Shown piece after piece: positions 1-8,536 of a stretch of 64,000 nucleotides of DNA. Positions within the stretch are counted from its first letter, which is position 1; each line of letters begins with the position of its first letter. The DNA comes from Paenibacillus sp. FSL M7-0420 (GTDB lineage Bacteria; Bacillota; Bacilli; Paenibacillales; Paenibacillaceae), in contig NZ_JBBOCJ010000001.1 of the NCBI RefSeq assembly GCF_038002345.1, forward strand, positions 3,224,001 to 3,288,000, written 5' to 3'. The notes beneath the pieces are model-generated. The model searched no databases. It was not told the DNA's origin and saw only the letters and a list, made by a program, of their open reading frames with translations. A program made the translations under genes and the position numbers.

Positions 1-34
1 CTGTGAGGGTACTGGGCCAAATATCCTAATTGTG

Positions 35-553
<519 letters not shown>

Positions 554-575
554 CTATAATTCTCCTTTTGTATAA

Positions 576-1028
576 TCAATAGTCCCGTTTGTTTCCCTTT
601 TTTACATATTCCCAGTCTTTTTCCACATTGGACCTGACTCTTTGCAGGAGTGTTACCAGGGTTTCTGCCTCACTTTCGGAGAAGCCGGACAGCGCTACAC
701 TATTAGAATAATCGTTCTCTCTCTTGAGCAGAGGGTAGACGGCCTGCCCTTTCTCAGTAGGGATCAGCCTCTTGATTTTTTTGTTGTGCCGATCTTCATT
801 TTTTTCAATAAAACCGTTAATCTCAAGCTTCTGTATAGCGCGGGCAGCCGTTGTCCGGTCCACTTTAATCATTTCAGCCAGCTTCTCCTGGATCATCCCC
901 GGATGCTCACAGATCCGCACCAGATACAAATATTGCCCCCGGGTAAGATCATATTGCTTAAATTCGATATTGCTGATGGAGTCCAGTGACCGGGCAATCA
1001 TTCCAACCTCGCGTAGAATCTCCTTCAT
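576..1028 (-). CDS. MarR-family transcriptional regulator
   Basis: Winged-helix MarR repressor, 150 residues from the ATG at 1028. I chose this start over the longer frame because GGAG sits 8 nt before it. The core contains the recognition-helix/wing pattern VDRTTAARAIQKLEINGFIE followed by the basic wing EDRHNKKIKRLIPT. It is co-directional with paiA and probably controls both genes from the palindrome at 1087-1110. The ligand cannot be told from sequence; polyamines would be a guess based only on the neighbour. Confidence 0.88.
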   Translation of the reverse strand: MKEILREVGMIARSLDSISNIEFKQYDLTRGQYLYLVRICEHPGMIQEKLAEMIKVDRTTAARAIQKLEINGFIEKNEDRHNKKIKRLIPTEKGQAVYPLLKRENDYSNSVALSGFSESEAETLVTLLQRVRSNVEKDWEYVKKGNKRDY

Positions 1029-1086
1029 AATCGCAGCTCCATTGATCATTTATTTTCCAAGCCTATAGTTTAAAAATAATACATGA

Positions 1087-1110
1087 ATTTTGTTGCAATT
1101 ACAACAAAAT
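1087..1110. promoter_or_regulatory. Putative MarR operator palindrome
   Basis: Inverted repeat TTTTGTTG-N6-CAACAAAA (arms 1088-1095 and 1102-1109) containing TTGCAATTACAA, which is the usual form of MarR-family operators. It lies about 60 bp upstream of the MarR start. Binding is inferred from position and symmetry. Confidence 0.55.
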
Positions 1111-1163
1111 AAATAAGAGTAATCGTCTGTGGAGAGGCAGAGAGGGGGGGTTATTCATGTTAA

Positions 1164-1188
1164 TTCATCATATGAAAAATTCACAATA
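1164..1188 (+). repeat. 25-bp direct repeat upstream of rtp, copy 1
   Basis: First of two identical 25-bp copies starting TTCATCATATGAA and ending TTCACAATA; the second is at 1306-1330, 142 bp away. Both have the same orientation as the rtp gene. They lie in a 579-bp gene-free stretch between MarR and rtp. I did not find further copies by eye in the window. Confidence 0.8.
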
Positions 1189-1198
1189 ACGACCCCGA

Positions 1199-1302
1199 CA
1201 TATTAATAAAAGACTTATTGCGTCCACAATAACCTTTTTTCTGCAGAGGCGTTAAACAACGGGTGTCAGGGGACGCAAGTTAAAGTCGTTCTCTATTAAT
1301 AT
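1199..1302. repeat. Imperfect inverted repeat between the two 25-bp repeats
   Basis: The segment at 1199-1225 (ATATTAATAAAAGACTT then TTGCGTCC) recurs as its imperfect reverse complement at 1269-1302 (GGACGCAA, AAGTC, CTATTAATAT). The outer arms GGACGCAA/TTGCGTCC and ATATTAAT/ATTAATAT are exact. The intervening 43 bp show no gene. With the flanking 25-bp repeats this gives a symmetric layout that recalls a pair of opposed fork-arrest sites, but I could not match it to the B. subtilis Ter consensus. Confidence 0.5.
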
Positions 1303-1607
1303 AATTTCATCATATGAAAAATTCACAATAGAAGAATAAAACCACCCACCGTATCTACCTATACCATCTAAACGCCTCACAACATCCGTACCTATCTTCT
1401 TCAAAACGGAAAAAGTAAACCTAAACTCCGCACCGAAAAAATGAAACTATAAAATATAACTTGTTGTGAAAGCTGGGAAATAGAGTTTATACTAGAGTTG
1501 TAGCTGGAAATGCTACCCACATCATTTGACTGCCGGATTTAAGTGACAAGGGTCTATGGCTGTTCTTCTCTAAGGATTCCACAAAAAAACACCCCGGGAG
1601 GTGTCTT

Positions 1608-1967
1608 ATGGCGTTTATGATTGCCCAGCGGGCGTTTATAAAAGTATATCTGATTACGATGGTGGAGCAGCACAAGGGGTATGGTTATCAGATGCTGGAG
1701 GATTTGCGCAGAGATTTCAAAGCCCATGGTTATTCTCCTCCCCAAAGTGAAATCTACCGTGCCCTGCATGAGCTGGTGCAGCAGGGGATACTCTACCGCA
1801 CCAAGCAGTTGAAGGGAAACGACCCCAAGGTCGATTTCCAGGAGATTGTCCTGTATCATTTCACCTCGGATGGGGAGGAGAAGGCCAAGCTCTACAAAAA
1901 GCAAGTGAAGACCGACCTCGACCGCTGTCTGGGTATCCTTAATAAGGCGGTCGCTGACAACTTCTGA
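1608..1967 (+). CDS. rtp: Replication terminator protein (RTP) homologue
   Basis: 119-residue winged-helix protein. By recall it aligns over nearly its whole length with B. subtilis RTP, the dimeric protein that binds Ter sites and blocks the replicative helicase from one side. Shared stretches include QRAFIKVYLITM (Bacillus QRAFLKLYMITM), YRALHEL (YRSLHEL), KLYKKQVKTDLDRC (KLYKKQLKVELDRC) and the C-terminal DNF. The Tyr equivalent to Bacillus Tyr33 is kept (YGY), but the Glu30 position is His. The N-terminus is shorter by a few residues. GGGAGG precedes the ATG by 5 nt. PadR proteins share this fold, but the dimer helix matches RTP specifically. Whether it acts at a terminus here is not known. 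Confidence 0.82.
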   Translation: MAFMIAQRAFIKVYLITMVEQHKGYGYQMLEDLRRDFKAHGYSPPQSEIYRALHELVQQGILYRTKQLKGNDPKVDFQEIVLYHFTSDGEEKAKLYKKQVKTDLDRCLGILNKAVADNF

Positions 1968-1974
1968 GCGGGCT

Positions 1975-2004
1975 TCCGGCGCTTACGAAATTCGTTAGCC
2001 CGGA
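1975..2004. terminator. Hairpin after rtp
   Basis: Imperfect stem TCCGGCGCTTACGA / TCGTTAGCCCGGA with a short AAT loop between the convergent rtp and yteA genes. No clear T-run follows on either strand, so termination is only possible. Confidence 0.35.
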
Positions 2005-2032
2005 ATTAAGATTCTGGCTTCGGCCTGCCGGA

Positions 2033-2596
2033 TCAGGTATCCTCTTCTTCAGAATCCTGGCCCGGCGGGGTTACCGGCGAGCTTGCGCTGCCATAATCCT
2101 CCACGGCTTCCCAGGCACCGGCGTCATCGAATCTGCCGCTATTCTGCTGACGTCCTTCGCCTGCACCGGCTGGCGGCGGGGTCATAACCTCTTCTTCCAC
2201 AGGGCGTGCGCCGGTGTCACGGCTGGTTGGGGCATGCTCCACGGTATAGCGGGTGTAGGGGATGGCCTCAAGCCGCTCATAAGGAATCTCTTGCTTGCTG
2301 GCTTCGCAGATGCCGTACGTTCCGTCATCCATCCGCGCAAGAGCAGCCTCGATCTCCGTTAATTCTTCGGATAGCGAGGTGTTGATGGACAGGTCACGGC
2401 TGCGTTCAAACGTCTCCGTTCCTGTATCGGCGGGATGGTTATCGACTGAAGAGAGCTCGCCCGTAGAGAGGATAAGGGAATCGCCAAGCAGGCTGTCTTC
2501 TGCTCCATTGCCGGAGAAATGCTGCTCCAGCTCTGCCTTGCGCTCCTCAAGGGCTGCCCGGAGTATATTCAATTGGTCTTTGGTTAAGTGGCTCAT
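2033..2596 (-). CDS. yteA: YteA-type TraR/DksA family protein
   Basis: 187-residue protein of the DksA/TraR group. An N-terminal coiled coil (MSHLTKDQLNILRAALEERK onward) is followed by the zinc-finger-like segment TYGICEASKQEIPYERLEAI. As in other Bacillus YteA proteins, only one of the four classical cysteines is present, so a C4 zinc site is unlikely. The C-terminal third is acidic and low in complexity (EEE, PPPAGAGEG, ending DSEEEDT). AAGGAAG precedes the ATG at 2596. In Bacillus this family is tied to sporulation by annotation; its molecular role is unknown to me. Confidence 0.75.
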   Translation of the reverse strand: MSHLTKDQLNILRAALEERKAELEQHFSGNGAEDSLLGDSLILSTGELSSVDNHPADTGTETFERSRDLSINTSLSEELTEIEAALARMDDGTYGICEASKQEIPYERLEAIPYTRYTVEHAPTSRDTGARPVEEEVMTPPPAGAGEGRQQNSGRFDDAGAWEAVEDYGSASSPVTPPGQDSEEEDT

Positions 2597-2711
2597 GTGT
2601 CATCTTCCTTTCAGCTGGATTAGTAGTTACACTGTCGTAATCTTACCTTACCCTAATGTGTTATAGGGCAATCAGCAGGCATCCCTATGCTGAATTGTAA
2701 CTTTAGTGATA

Positions 2712-2740
2712 TTTTCATGCTGCTTTCACCCTGTTATAAT
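2712..2740 (+). promoter_or_regulatory. Putative sigma-A promoter for the DivIVA-domain gene
   Basis: TTTTCA (2712-2717), 17-bp spacer, TATAAT (2735-2740), 44 bp before the ATG at 2784. The -10 is perfect and the -35 matches four of six. Confidence 0.5.
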
Positions 2741-2783
2741 AATACCTGCCGGATGAATGCAGCATACACTTGGAGGTTATGAA

Positions 2784-3179
2784 ATGGACGAACATATGAA
2801 ACGGCGGCTGGATAAGCAGAGAAAGCTGTTCAGCCAGCTCGGTATTACCCTTGATGCACTTACCATTCATGAGAAGGAATTCAGTATGAAGCTTCGCGGC
2901 TATGATGCCGAAGAGGTGGATACATTCCTGGACAGCGTCATTAAGGATTATGAACGGTTCTATGCTACCATAGCGGATCTAATGGATAAGTGGCAGGAGC
3001 AGCAGATTGAGATGAAAGAGCTGAAGGCAGAGGTGAAGACCGCAGCCACTCCGGCCCCGGTTCCGATTATTAAGGGAATTGATCCGCAGGATCTGGAGGA
3101 TATCATCATCAAGCTGGAAGCCAATGTGCGTCAGCTCAAGGACAGATTGCCTATGCCCCGCACGGAGGGGTATTTGTAA
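2784..3179 (+). CDS. DivIVA/GpsB-like coiled-coil protein
   Basis: 131 residues from the ATG at 2784, chosen because TGGAGGT lies 7 nt before it. The DivIVA-domain signature is residues 20-55: LTIHEKEFSMKLRGYDAEEV then DTFLDSVIKDYE, the membrane-curvature and cell-division scaffold motif. A coiled coil (KWQEQQIEMKELKAEVKT) and a Pro/Ala linker follow, then a second short helix ending LKDRLPMPR. It is longer than GpsB (about 98 residues) and shorter than DivIVA, so it is probably a third, Paenibacillus-type member with a role in division-site or wall-synthesis scaffolding. It stands alone before the kinase gene. Confidence 0.72.
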   Translation: MDEHMKRRLDKQRKLFSQLGITLDALTIHEKEFSMKLRGYDAEEVDTFLDSVIKDYERFYATIADLMDKWQEQQIEMKELKAEVKTAATPAPVPIIKGIDPQDLEDIIIKLEANVRQLKDRLPMPRTEGYL

Positions 3180-3250
3180 GCCCTGTGCAGCCACAGCGTG
3201 AGAGACAACAATATGCAGCATAAGTATAACTCTGGACGGGGGTTGGACCA

Positions 3251-5995
3251 TTGCCGGAGAAGCATGCTTGGAGCTTGAAGATCCGCGGCAAAATCGCACT
3301 TGGATATGTCATCATACTATTAATGCTGGGGCTATTTCTGATTATAGTCTCTGGCCGGATTAACAGCCTGGAGAAAGAAACCGTGTTCTTGAGCGATCAT
3401 GATATAGAAGTTCATGAACTTACATATCAAATTGAGAAAAATGTACTGGATATGGAGACCGGACAGCGGGGGTACGTCCTTACCGACGATGAGTCATACC
3501 TGGCGCCGTATAATGACGGGCTGGTGCAGTGGAGGATTAATGCAGCGAAGCTGAATAATCTCATTGCCGATAACCCGAAGCAGGTACGGAATCTGGACAC
3601 GATTACGGATAATATCGAGAAGTGGGTCGATGTCGCCGGACAGCATGTGGTTGAGCTGAAGAAGAATGGCCATACGGAAGCGGTCAACGCTTTTTTTCGC
3701 AACGATACGGGAAAAAACCTGGTCGACACGATCCGATCCCAGTCCGATTACTTCCGTGACATCGAACGTACGCTCACGAACGACCGGATCAGCAACCTGA
3801 AGGACAGCAATCATAAGCTGCTGATTACCATGTACATATTGTGGGGATTGGTGGTCGTACTTGCGCTGCTCATCACTTATCTGCTCTCGGCCAGCATTGT
3901 GAATCCGTTGCACAGCGTCATACAGGCCATCAACAGTATTGCCTCCGGCGGTAACCGCTCGGAGCGCATTAAGGTGAAGACTCTGGATGAAATCTACGAC
4001 CTGGGCGAAGCGACGAACGGGCTGCTGGATAACGTGCAGCGGGAGCAGTGGACGAGCGAGCAGCTCACCTCCATGTCGATTGCCCTGCAAGAGACCATTG
4101 ATATGCCTTCGCTGTGCAGAATTTTTGTCAGCCGGTTGTCGGTTATGCTGGAAATGCAGTATGCCACTATATACGTCGTGAATAACGAGGAACTGTTCGA
4201 GCGCATCTATTCCTATGCAGGCGCAGAGAATAAGGAAGAACGCATCGGGCCGGAGGTTATTCAGCCGGGAGTAGGCCTGGCAGGTCAATGTGCGCTGGAT
4301 CAGCGGATGAATGTGATTGAGCAATTGCCTGATGACTATATCTCCATCAGCTCCGCGCTAGGCAGAACGCCGCCGAGATTCGCTGTGATTGCTCCGATTA
4401 TTTTTGAGAACAAGACCGTTGCTGTCCTGGAGATTGCTGCGCTGACCCGTTGGGCGCCTTACCATTTCGAGCTGCTGAAGGAATTGCTGGACATGATGGG
4501 TGTTACCGTGAATTCGGTGAAGACCCGGATGGAGATCCAGAGGCTTCTGCATGAGTCGCAGGTGATGAACGAAGAGCTTCAGGTTCAATCCGAAGAGCTT
4601 CAGACCCAGTCCGAGGAGATGCAGATGCAGACGGAGGAGCTTCAGAGTCAGACCAGCGAGCTGCTAACCGTGAACAAGGAGCTGGAGAACCAGAAAGCGG
4701 TAGCCGAGAATGCAGCGATCGAGCTGGAGCGGTACAATGAACAGCTGGAGCAGAGCTCGCGCTACAAGTCTGAATTCCTGGCCAATATGTCGCATGAGCT
4801 GCGTACTCCGCTGAACAGTATGCTGATTCTCTCGCAGCTCCTGACGGAGAACCGCAATCATACGTTAACCGAGGAAGAATTGGGCTATGCCTCAGTCATT
4901 TACAATTCCGGCAGTGATCTGCTTAGTATGATTAACGATATTCTGGATCTCTCCAAGGTGGAAGCGGGCAAAATGCTGGTGGAAATGGACGCCGTCAATC
5001 TCACCGAGCTGCCCTCGCTGCTGCAGGGGTATTTCGGCAAGCTTGCTGAATCGCAGAACGTGGAGTTTAACGTGACCCTGAACCCTGAGGTTCCGGATCT
5101 GTTCTTCACCGATGAGATGCGCCTGCATCAGATTCTGCGGAATCTGCTGTCCAATGCCTTCAAATTCACTGAGCAGGGCTCTGTGACCGTGGAGATTACC
5201 AAGCTGGCGGCATATTCAGATCAGAGTTACATAACAGCAGGGCCGGTGCTGGCCTTTGCTGTCCAGGATACCGGAATCGGCATCTCCGAAGAGAACCGTG
5301 AGCTGATCTTCGAGGCCTTCCGCCAGGTGGACGGAACGACTGCCCGCAAATTCGGGGGAACCGGTCTGGGCTTGTCCATCTCCCAGCAATTGGCTCAGCT
5401 ACTGGGCGGGCATATCAGCCTGGAGAGCGAAGAAGGGAAGGGCAGTACATTCACCTTGTATCTCCCATGCCGTGAACTGGACAGTGAAGAAGAACCGTTC
5501 CATCCGGCGGAGCTGGCACAGACTGCAGCCGGGTCGGAGCACTCCAGAACCGTTCATGATACAGGACAGCCAGGTAATAGCCGGGACTCCCTGTTCGAGA
5601 AAGAATACGCCATGTTGCAAGGCAGGACTGTGCTGATTGTGGATGATGATATGCGTAATATTTATGCCTTGCAGAAGGGTCTGGAGCCTTATGGAATGAT
5701 CATCATGACCGCTCAGACGGGTTATGAATGTCTTCAAGTGGTTAGAGAGCAGCCGGAGGTGGATATCGTACTCCTGGATATTATGATGCCGGTTCTGGAC
5801 GGTTATGACACGCTATCTATTATCCGTGAGGAGATGCATCTCACCGACCTCCCGATCATTGCAATCTCTGCCAAGACGATGAAGGAAGACCGTGAGCGTT
5901 GCCTGGCCGCCGGAGCCACTGATTTCATCAGCAAGCCGGTATTGATGCAGGACGTCATTACACGAATGTGCCGGTGGATGGCCGAGTGTGGTTAG
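3251..5995 (+). CDS. Hybrid sensor histidine kinase (CHASE3-HAMP-GAF-HisKA-HATPase-REC)
   Basis: 914-residue membrane kinase with a TTG start after GGACGGGGG. In order: TM1 about 15-35; extracellular CHASE3-type helical sensor 38-190; TM2 about 195-218; HAMP to about 270; GAF 285-410; a coiled coil 420-500 made of an imperfect heptad-rich repeat (SEELQTQSEEMQMQTEELQ); HisKA with phospho-acceptor His515 in ANMSHELRTPLNSM; HATPase with N-box NLLSNAFKF and the G box DTGIGISEENRELIFEAF; a linker; and a C-terminal receiver with Asp798-800 acidic pocket and phospho-acceptor Asp843 in LLDIMMPVLDGYD. All catalytic residues are present. No response regulator gene is adjacent, so its output partner is elsewhere. 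The stimulus is unknown. Confidence 0.9.
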   Translation: MPEKHAWSLKIRGKIALGYVIILLMLGLFLIIVSGRINSLEKETVFLSDHDIEVHELTYQIEKNVLDMETGQRGYVLTDDESYLAPYNDGLVQWRINAAKLNNLIADNPKQVRNLDTITDNIEKWVDVAGQHVVELKKNGHTEAVNAFFRNDTGKNLVDTIRSQSDYFRDIERTLTNDRISNLKDSNHKLLITMYILWGLVVVLALLITYLLSASIVNPLHSVIQAINSIASGGNRSERIKVKTLDEIYDLGEATNGLLDNVQREQWTSEQLTSMSIALQETIDMPSLCRIFVSRLSVMLEMQYATIYVVNNEELFERIYSYAGAENKEERIGPEVIQPGVGLAGQCALDQRMNVIEQLPDDYISISSALGRTPPRFAVIAPIIFENKTVAVLEIAALTRWAPYHFELLKELLDMMGVTVNSVKTRMEIQRLLHESQVMNEELQVQSEELQTQSEEMQMQTEELQSQTSELLTVNKELENQKAVAENAAIELERYNEQLEQSSRYKSEFLANMSHELRTPLNSMLILSQLLTENRNHTLTEEELGYASVIYNSGSDLLSMINDILDLSKVEAGKMLVEMDAVNLTELPSLLQGYFGKLAESQNVEFNVTLNPEVPDLFFTDEMRLHQILRNLLSNAFKFTEQGSVTVEITKLAAYSDQSYITAGPVLAFAVQDTGIGISEENRELIFEAFRQVDGTTARKFGGTGLGLSISQQLAQLLGGHISLESEEGKGSTFTLYLPCRELDSEEEPFHPAELAQTAAGSEHSRTVHDTGQPGNSRDSLFEKEYAMLQGRTVLIVDDDMRNIYALQKGLEPYGMIIMTAQTGYECLQVVREQPEVDIVLLDIMMPVLDGYDTLSIIREEMHLTDLPIIAISAKTMKEDRERCLAAGATDFISKPVLMQDVITRMCRWMAECG

Positions 5996-6013
5996 AAATT
6001 GATTTTGCAGACT

Positions 6014-6062
6014 AAATAGCCTTAGAAGAGACCGTTTATTGGCTTTTCTAAGGCTATTTTAA
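6014..6062. terminator. Bidirectional terminator
   Basis: Perfect 14-bp stem, AAATAGCCTTAGAA (6014-6027) and TTCTAAGGCTATTT (6046-6059), with an 18-nt loop. A-rich and T-rich tails on both sides let it serve the kinase gene from the left and the leftward glycocin operon from the right. Confidence 0.88.
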
Positions 6063-6072
6063 CCGAAGTTAT

Positions 6073-6489
6073 TTATGAATATTTTTCTTCACGAGATAGG
6101 TAAACTAATAAGGCAATACTAAAGAAGGCAAGCAGTGCAAGAGAAGGAAGTGATATGAAGCCGAAAATATTTAAGTACTCCTCATTACACGCAGACTTCC
6201 CAATAATGCATTGTGACGGTATACTGCTCAACTTTTGCTTTGCTATATGATAGATTGAGATGATTACACCTGTCGATGATACAGCTATACTAAAGATTCT
6301 ATACTGATGAGGTTTATATTTATAGTTAAGTCCGAGTGAAAACATTACTGATATCATCAGTACAATCTGAATCCAGCATAAGATACCAGGCTTAAACCCC
6401 ATTACAGTTATAAAGTAAATAATGCTGATTACACTGATTATAGAGATCGTTTTGGCTAGATAATAACCTTCTGTTTTGATTAGCTTCAT
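6073..6489 (-). CDS. bdbB: BdbB/DsbB-like membrane thiol oxidoreductase with a degenerate CXXC
   Basis: 138-residue, four-helix membrane protein, last gene of the glycocin cluster. It resembles B. subtilis BdbB/BdbC: the segment KPGILCWIQIVLM corresponds to KPCVLCWYQRIFLY, and GFISLPSLALLAF follows the second extracytoplasmic loop. DsbB-type enzymes reoxidise DsbA-like partners through a CXXC and a second Cys pair. Here the first CXXC cysteine is Gly35, leaving only Cys38, while the second-loop pair Cys94/Cys101 is intact. It may be a weakened quinone-linked oxidase or may act as a single-thiol partner. It lies 45 nt after the DsbA-like gene. Confidence 0.72.
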   Translation of the reverse strand: MKLIKTEGYYLAKTISIISVISIIYFITVMGFKPGILCWIQIVLMISVMFSLGLNYKYKPHQYRIFSIAVSSTGVIISIYHIAKQKLSSIPSQCIIGKSACNEEYLNIFGFISLPSLALLAFFSIALLVYLSREEKYS

Positions 6490-6534
6490 TTTCGGTTGTT
6501 CCTTTCATACAATGAGTTAGCCAATGAAAGCTAT

Positions 6535-7209
6535 TTAGTTCAAATGTGCGATTTTTTCACTGAGATCATCTGCTTTTACTATAGTACCATTGACTATAAA
6601 TGAAGGGGTTCCATATACTCCATTGGCAGCAGAGATTTTAAAATCTTCTTTAACACTTAAAAGATAAGTATGATTTTCTAAATCCGCTTCAAATTTCTTC
6701 TGATCAATTACGCTTAGATTTTCTCTTACGAACTTTTTTAAAAATTTTTCAGTAGCCCACACGGTTTTTTCCTTTCCTTGATGGATATATAATTTTTCTT
6801 TGAAATTCCAGAATTTACTGGGTTCTAGTTGGAAAATTGTCTCTGCAGCCATTGCGGCCTCAATAGAATCAGGACCTAAAAAAGGGAAGTTTATTACAAA
6901 AAATTGCACCTTGCCTGTATCAATAAACTCTTGTTTAAACTTTGGAAAGCTTTCAGCATCCCATTTTTTGCAAGAAGGACATTTGTAATCAACGAATTCT
7001 ATGACCTTCACTGAAGCGTTGGGATCACCCATTGAAGGCTGCTTATCGAGTTTGAAATCTCCTGGGCTTAATGTGATTTGTCCCAATGCGTCCATTAAGG
7101 ATGGAATTTTTTCAAGTTCACTTCTTTGTGAGCTTTTTGCGGCTCCCATAACAGAAAATGAGACAGCTAACATAACAATAACAGTAACTAGCAACGTATT
7201 TTTTTTCAA
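6535..7209 (-). CDS. bdbD: BdbD/DsbA-like extracytoplasmic disulfide oxidoreductase
   Basis: 224 residues. An N-terminal signal or anchor segment (about 5-23) is followed by a DsbA-type thioredoxin fold with active site CPSC (77-80) in IEFVDYKCPSCKKW, helical insert 95-180, and the cis-Pro loop GTPSFIVNG near residue 205. It should introduce the disulfides into the exported bacteriocin outside the membrane, with the DsbB-like protein encoded next to it as its likely reoxidant. The B. subtilis sublancin locus has BdbA and BdbB but, as I recall, no DsbA-like gene in the cluster, so this is an added component. It starts 14 nt after the glycosyltransferase gene stops. The AT-rich codon use matches the rest of the cluster. 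Confidence 0.83.
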   Translation of the reverse strand: MKKNTLLVTVIVMLAVSFSVMGAAKSSQRSELEKIPSLMDALGQITLSPGDFKLDKQPSMGDPNASVKVIEFVDYKCPSCKKWDAESFPKFKQEFIDTGKVQFFVINFPFLGPDSIEAAMAAETIFQLEPSKFWNFKEKLYIHQGKEKTVWATEKFLKKFVRENLSVIDQKKFEADLENHTYLLSVKEDFKISAANGVYGTPSFIVNGTIVKADDLSEKIAHLN

Positions 7210-7223
7210 ATAAAATCCTCCTA

Positions 7224-8516
7224 TTAATATATTTGCAATATTTTATGTTTCATCCTGTCTAATAGCTGTAATGAGGAAGCAATTTCTTCATATATAACTG
7301 GGTTGTCATTTATACAATTTTCATTAGACGTGAGGAAATCTGTAATTTTGTTGAATTCAGCCATATGAAAACTATACAGTCCCATCATATTCTTTAGGTG
7401 TTCATTTCTTGAATGAATCAGGCTATTATTAATCCCATCGATAAGTTCCTCTGCACTAATTCGTATTGTTTTCATTCTCGTAAGTACGATCATGAGATAC
7501 AAAGCCATTTCCAGATACATAAGATCAACTTGGGGAAAAAATGTGGTTGATTCCTTAATTAAAGTGATGATCTTTTTTAAATTAATGATATCAGCGCGTT
7601 TGCAGTAGAGCTGGCCCAGTAATATAAGAGATCTTGAAGTGAAGTTATTATCTGTTAGTGATACTCTTAAAAGTTCTTGTTCTGCTTCATATTCATCCGG
7701 TGCTTGTTGATATTTGAGAAGTGCTCTAGCGTGATAATAATGCCATTTAAGATTATCCGGTTCTTCATTCAGCATTAATTTAATCAGATTCATGTTTCGT
7801 TCAGTTTTTCTCTTATTGAGATAAACGTCCTGCTCATAACCGTCATGAAAAATTGTGAGAGAAAGACCAATATCAAAAATAATATCGAAATGGTTTGATT
7901 TAAGTTCTTCATGTACTCTGCCAATGTAGTGAAAATCAAAATTCTTATTCAAAATTCTTTGCGTATGAGTATATCGGTTGCCGTTTAGATCAAGAATGGA
8001 TGGACTGAGACAATAGCATTGGTCCTCTATCATTTCTGTCAACCTAAGAATATTCTTTAGATTATTCAGACTCTCCGGTGGCATGTACTCATCAGCATCG
8101 AGAAAAAATACCCATGTATACGTCGCTAGATTTAAAGCGTAGTTGCGAATATCTGAAAAATCGTTAGTCCATTCTTTATTATAGATACGGATATCCTTAA
8201 AATTGGAGCTAATTATTTCCAAGGTCTTATCCGTTGATCCTGTATCAATTACTAAAATCTCGTTAGCATGATTGTAGATGCTATGAATACATCTTTGAAT
8301 ACATCGCTCTTCATTCTTCGTTAGTACACAAAAAGTAAGCTGGGGGGAAGGATTATTTTTAAAAGACGAAGGAAAGTCGCGAATGGATTCTGTCTTTTCA
8401 TTGTTTTGCGGCTTGGGATTAATATATGTAATACACTCAATTGAATCTGCCATATCTTTGTCTAAGGAGAGAGGCTTTTCCTTATAAATATAGTGAAAAA
8501 AATCATCTAGCAGCAT
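7224..8516 (-). CDS. sunS: SunS-like peptide S-glycosyltransferase
   Basis: 430-residue family-2 glycosyltransferase with C-terminal TPR-like helices. The GT-A domain starts near residue 60 (TFCVLTKNEERCIQRCI). It contains ILVIDTGSTDKT (87-98), NDFSDIRNYAL and the metal/sugar-nucleotide motif FFLDADEYM, with Asp140-Ala-Asp142. Family members transfer a hexose to a cysteine (or Ser/Thr) of a glycocin precursor. By recall the size and layout match B. subtilis SunS (about 422 residues), including a GYxxD-type HDGYEQDVYLNKRKTERN segment. AAAGGAG precedes the ATG. The acceptor is probably Cys21 of the predicted mature peptide from 11105-11275. The exact sugar cannot be read from sequence. Confidence 0.85.
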   Translation of the reverse strand: MLLDDFFHYIYKEKPLSLDKDMADSIECITYINPKPQNNEKTESIRDFPSSFKNNPSPQLTFCVLTKNEERCIQRCIHSIYNHANEILVIDTGSTDKTLEIISSNFKDIRIYNKEWTNDFSDIRNYALNLATYTWVFFLDADEYMPPESLNNLKNILRLTEMIEDQCYCLSPSILDLNGNRYTHTQRILNKNFDFHYIGRVHEELKSNHFDIIFDIGLSLTIFHDGYEQDVYLNKRKTERNMNLIKLMLNEEPDNLKWHYYHARALLKYQQAPDEYEAEQELLRVSLTDNNFTSRSLILLGQLYCKRADIINLKKIITLIKESTTFFPQVDLMYLEMALYLMIVLTRMKTIRISAEELIDGINNSLIHSRNEHLKNMMGLYSFHMAEFNKITDFLTSNENCINDNPVIYEEIASSLQLLDRMKHKILQIY

Positions 8517-8536
8517 ACTGTGCTCCTTTCATTCTA

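Noticed and set aside
1487..1904. Minus-strand frames overlapping rtp
   Set aside because: Antisense to a gene with clear homology and ribosome site.
1608..1967. Plain PadR regulator instead of RTP
   Set aside because: PadR shares the fold, but the KLYKKQ...LDRC C-terminal helix and the N-terminal QRAF...ITM run match RTP by recall.
3494..4324. 276-codon minus-strand frame opposite the histidine kinase
   Set aside because: Shadow of the kinase frame; no ribosome site or known motif.
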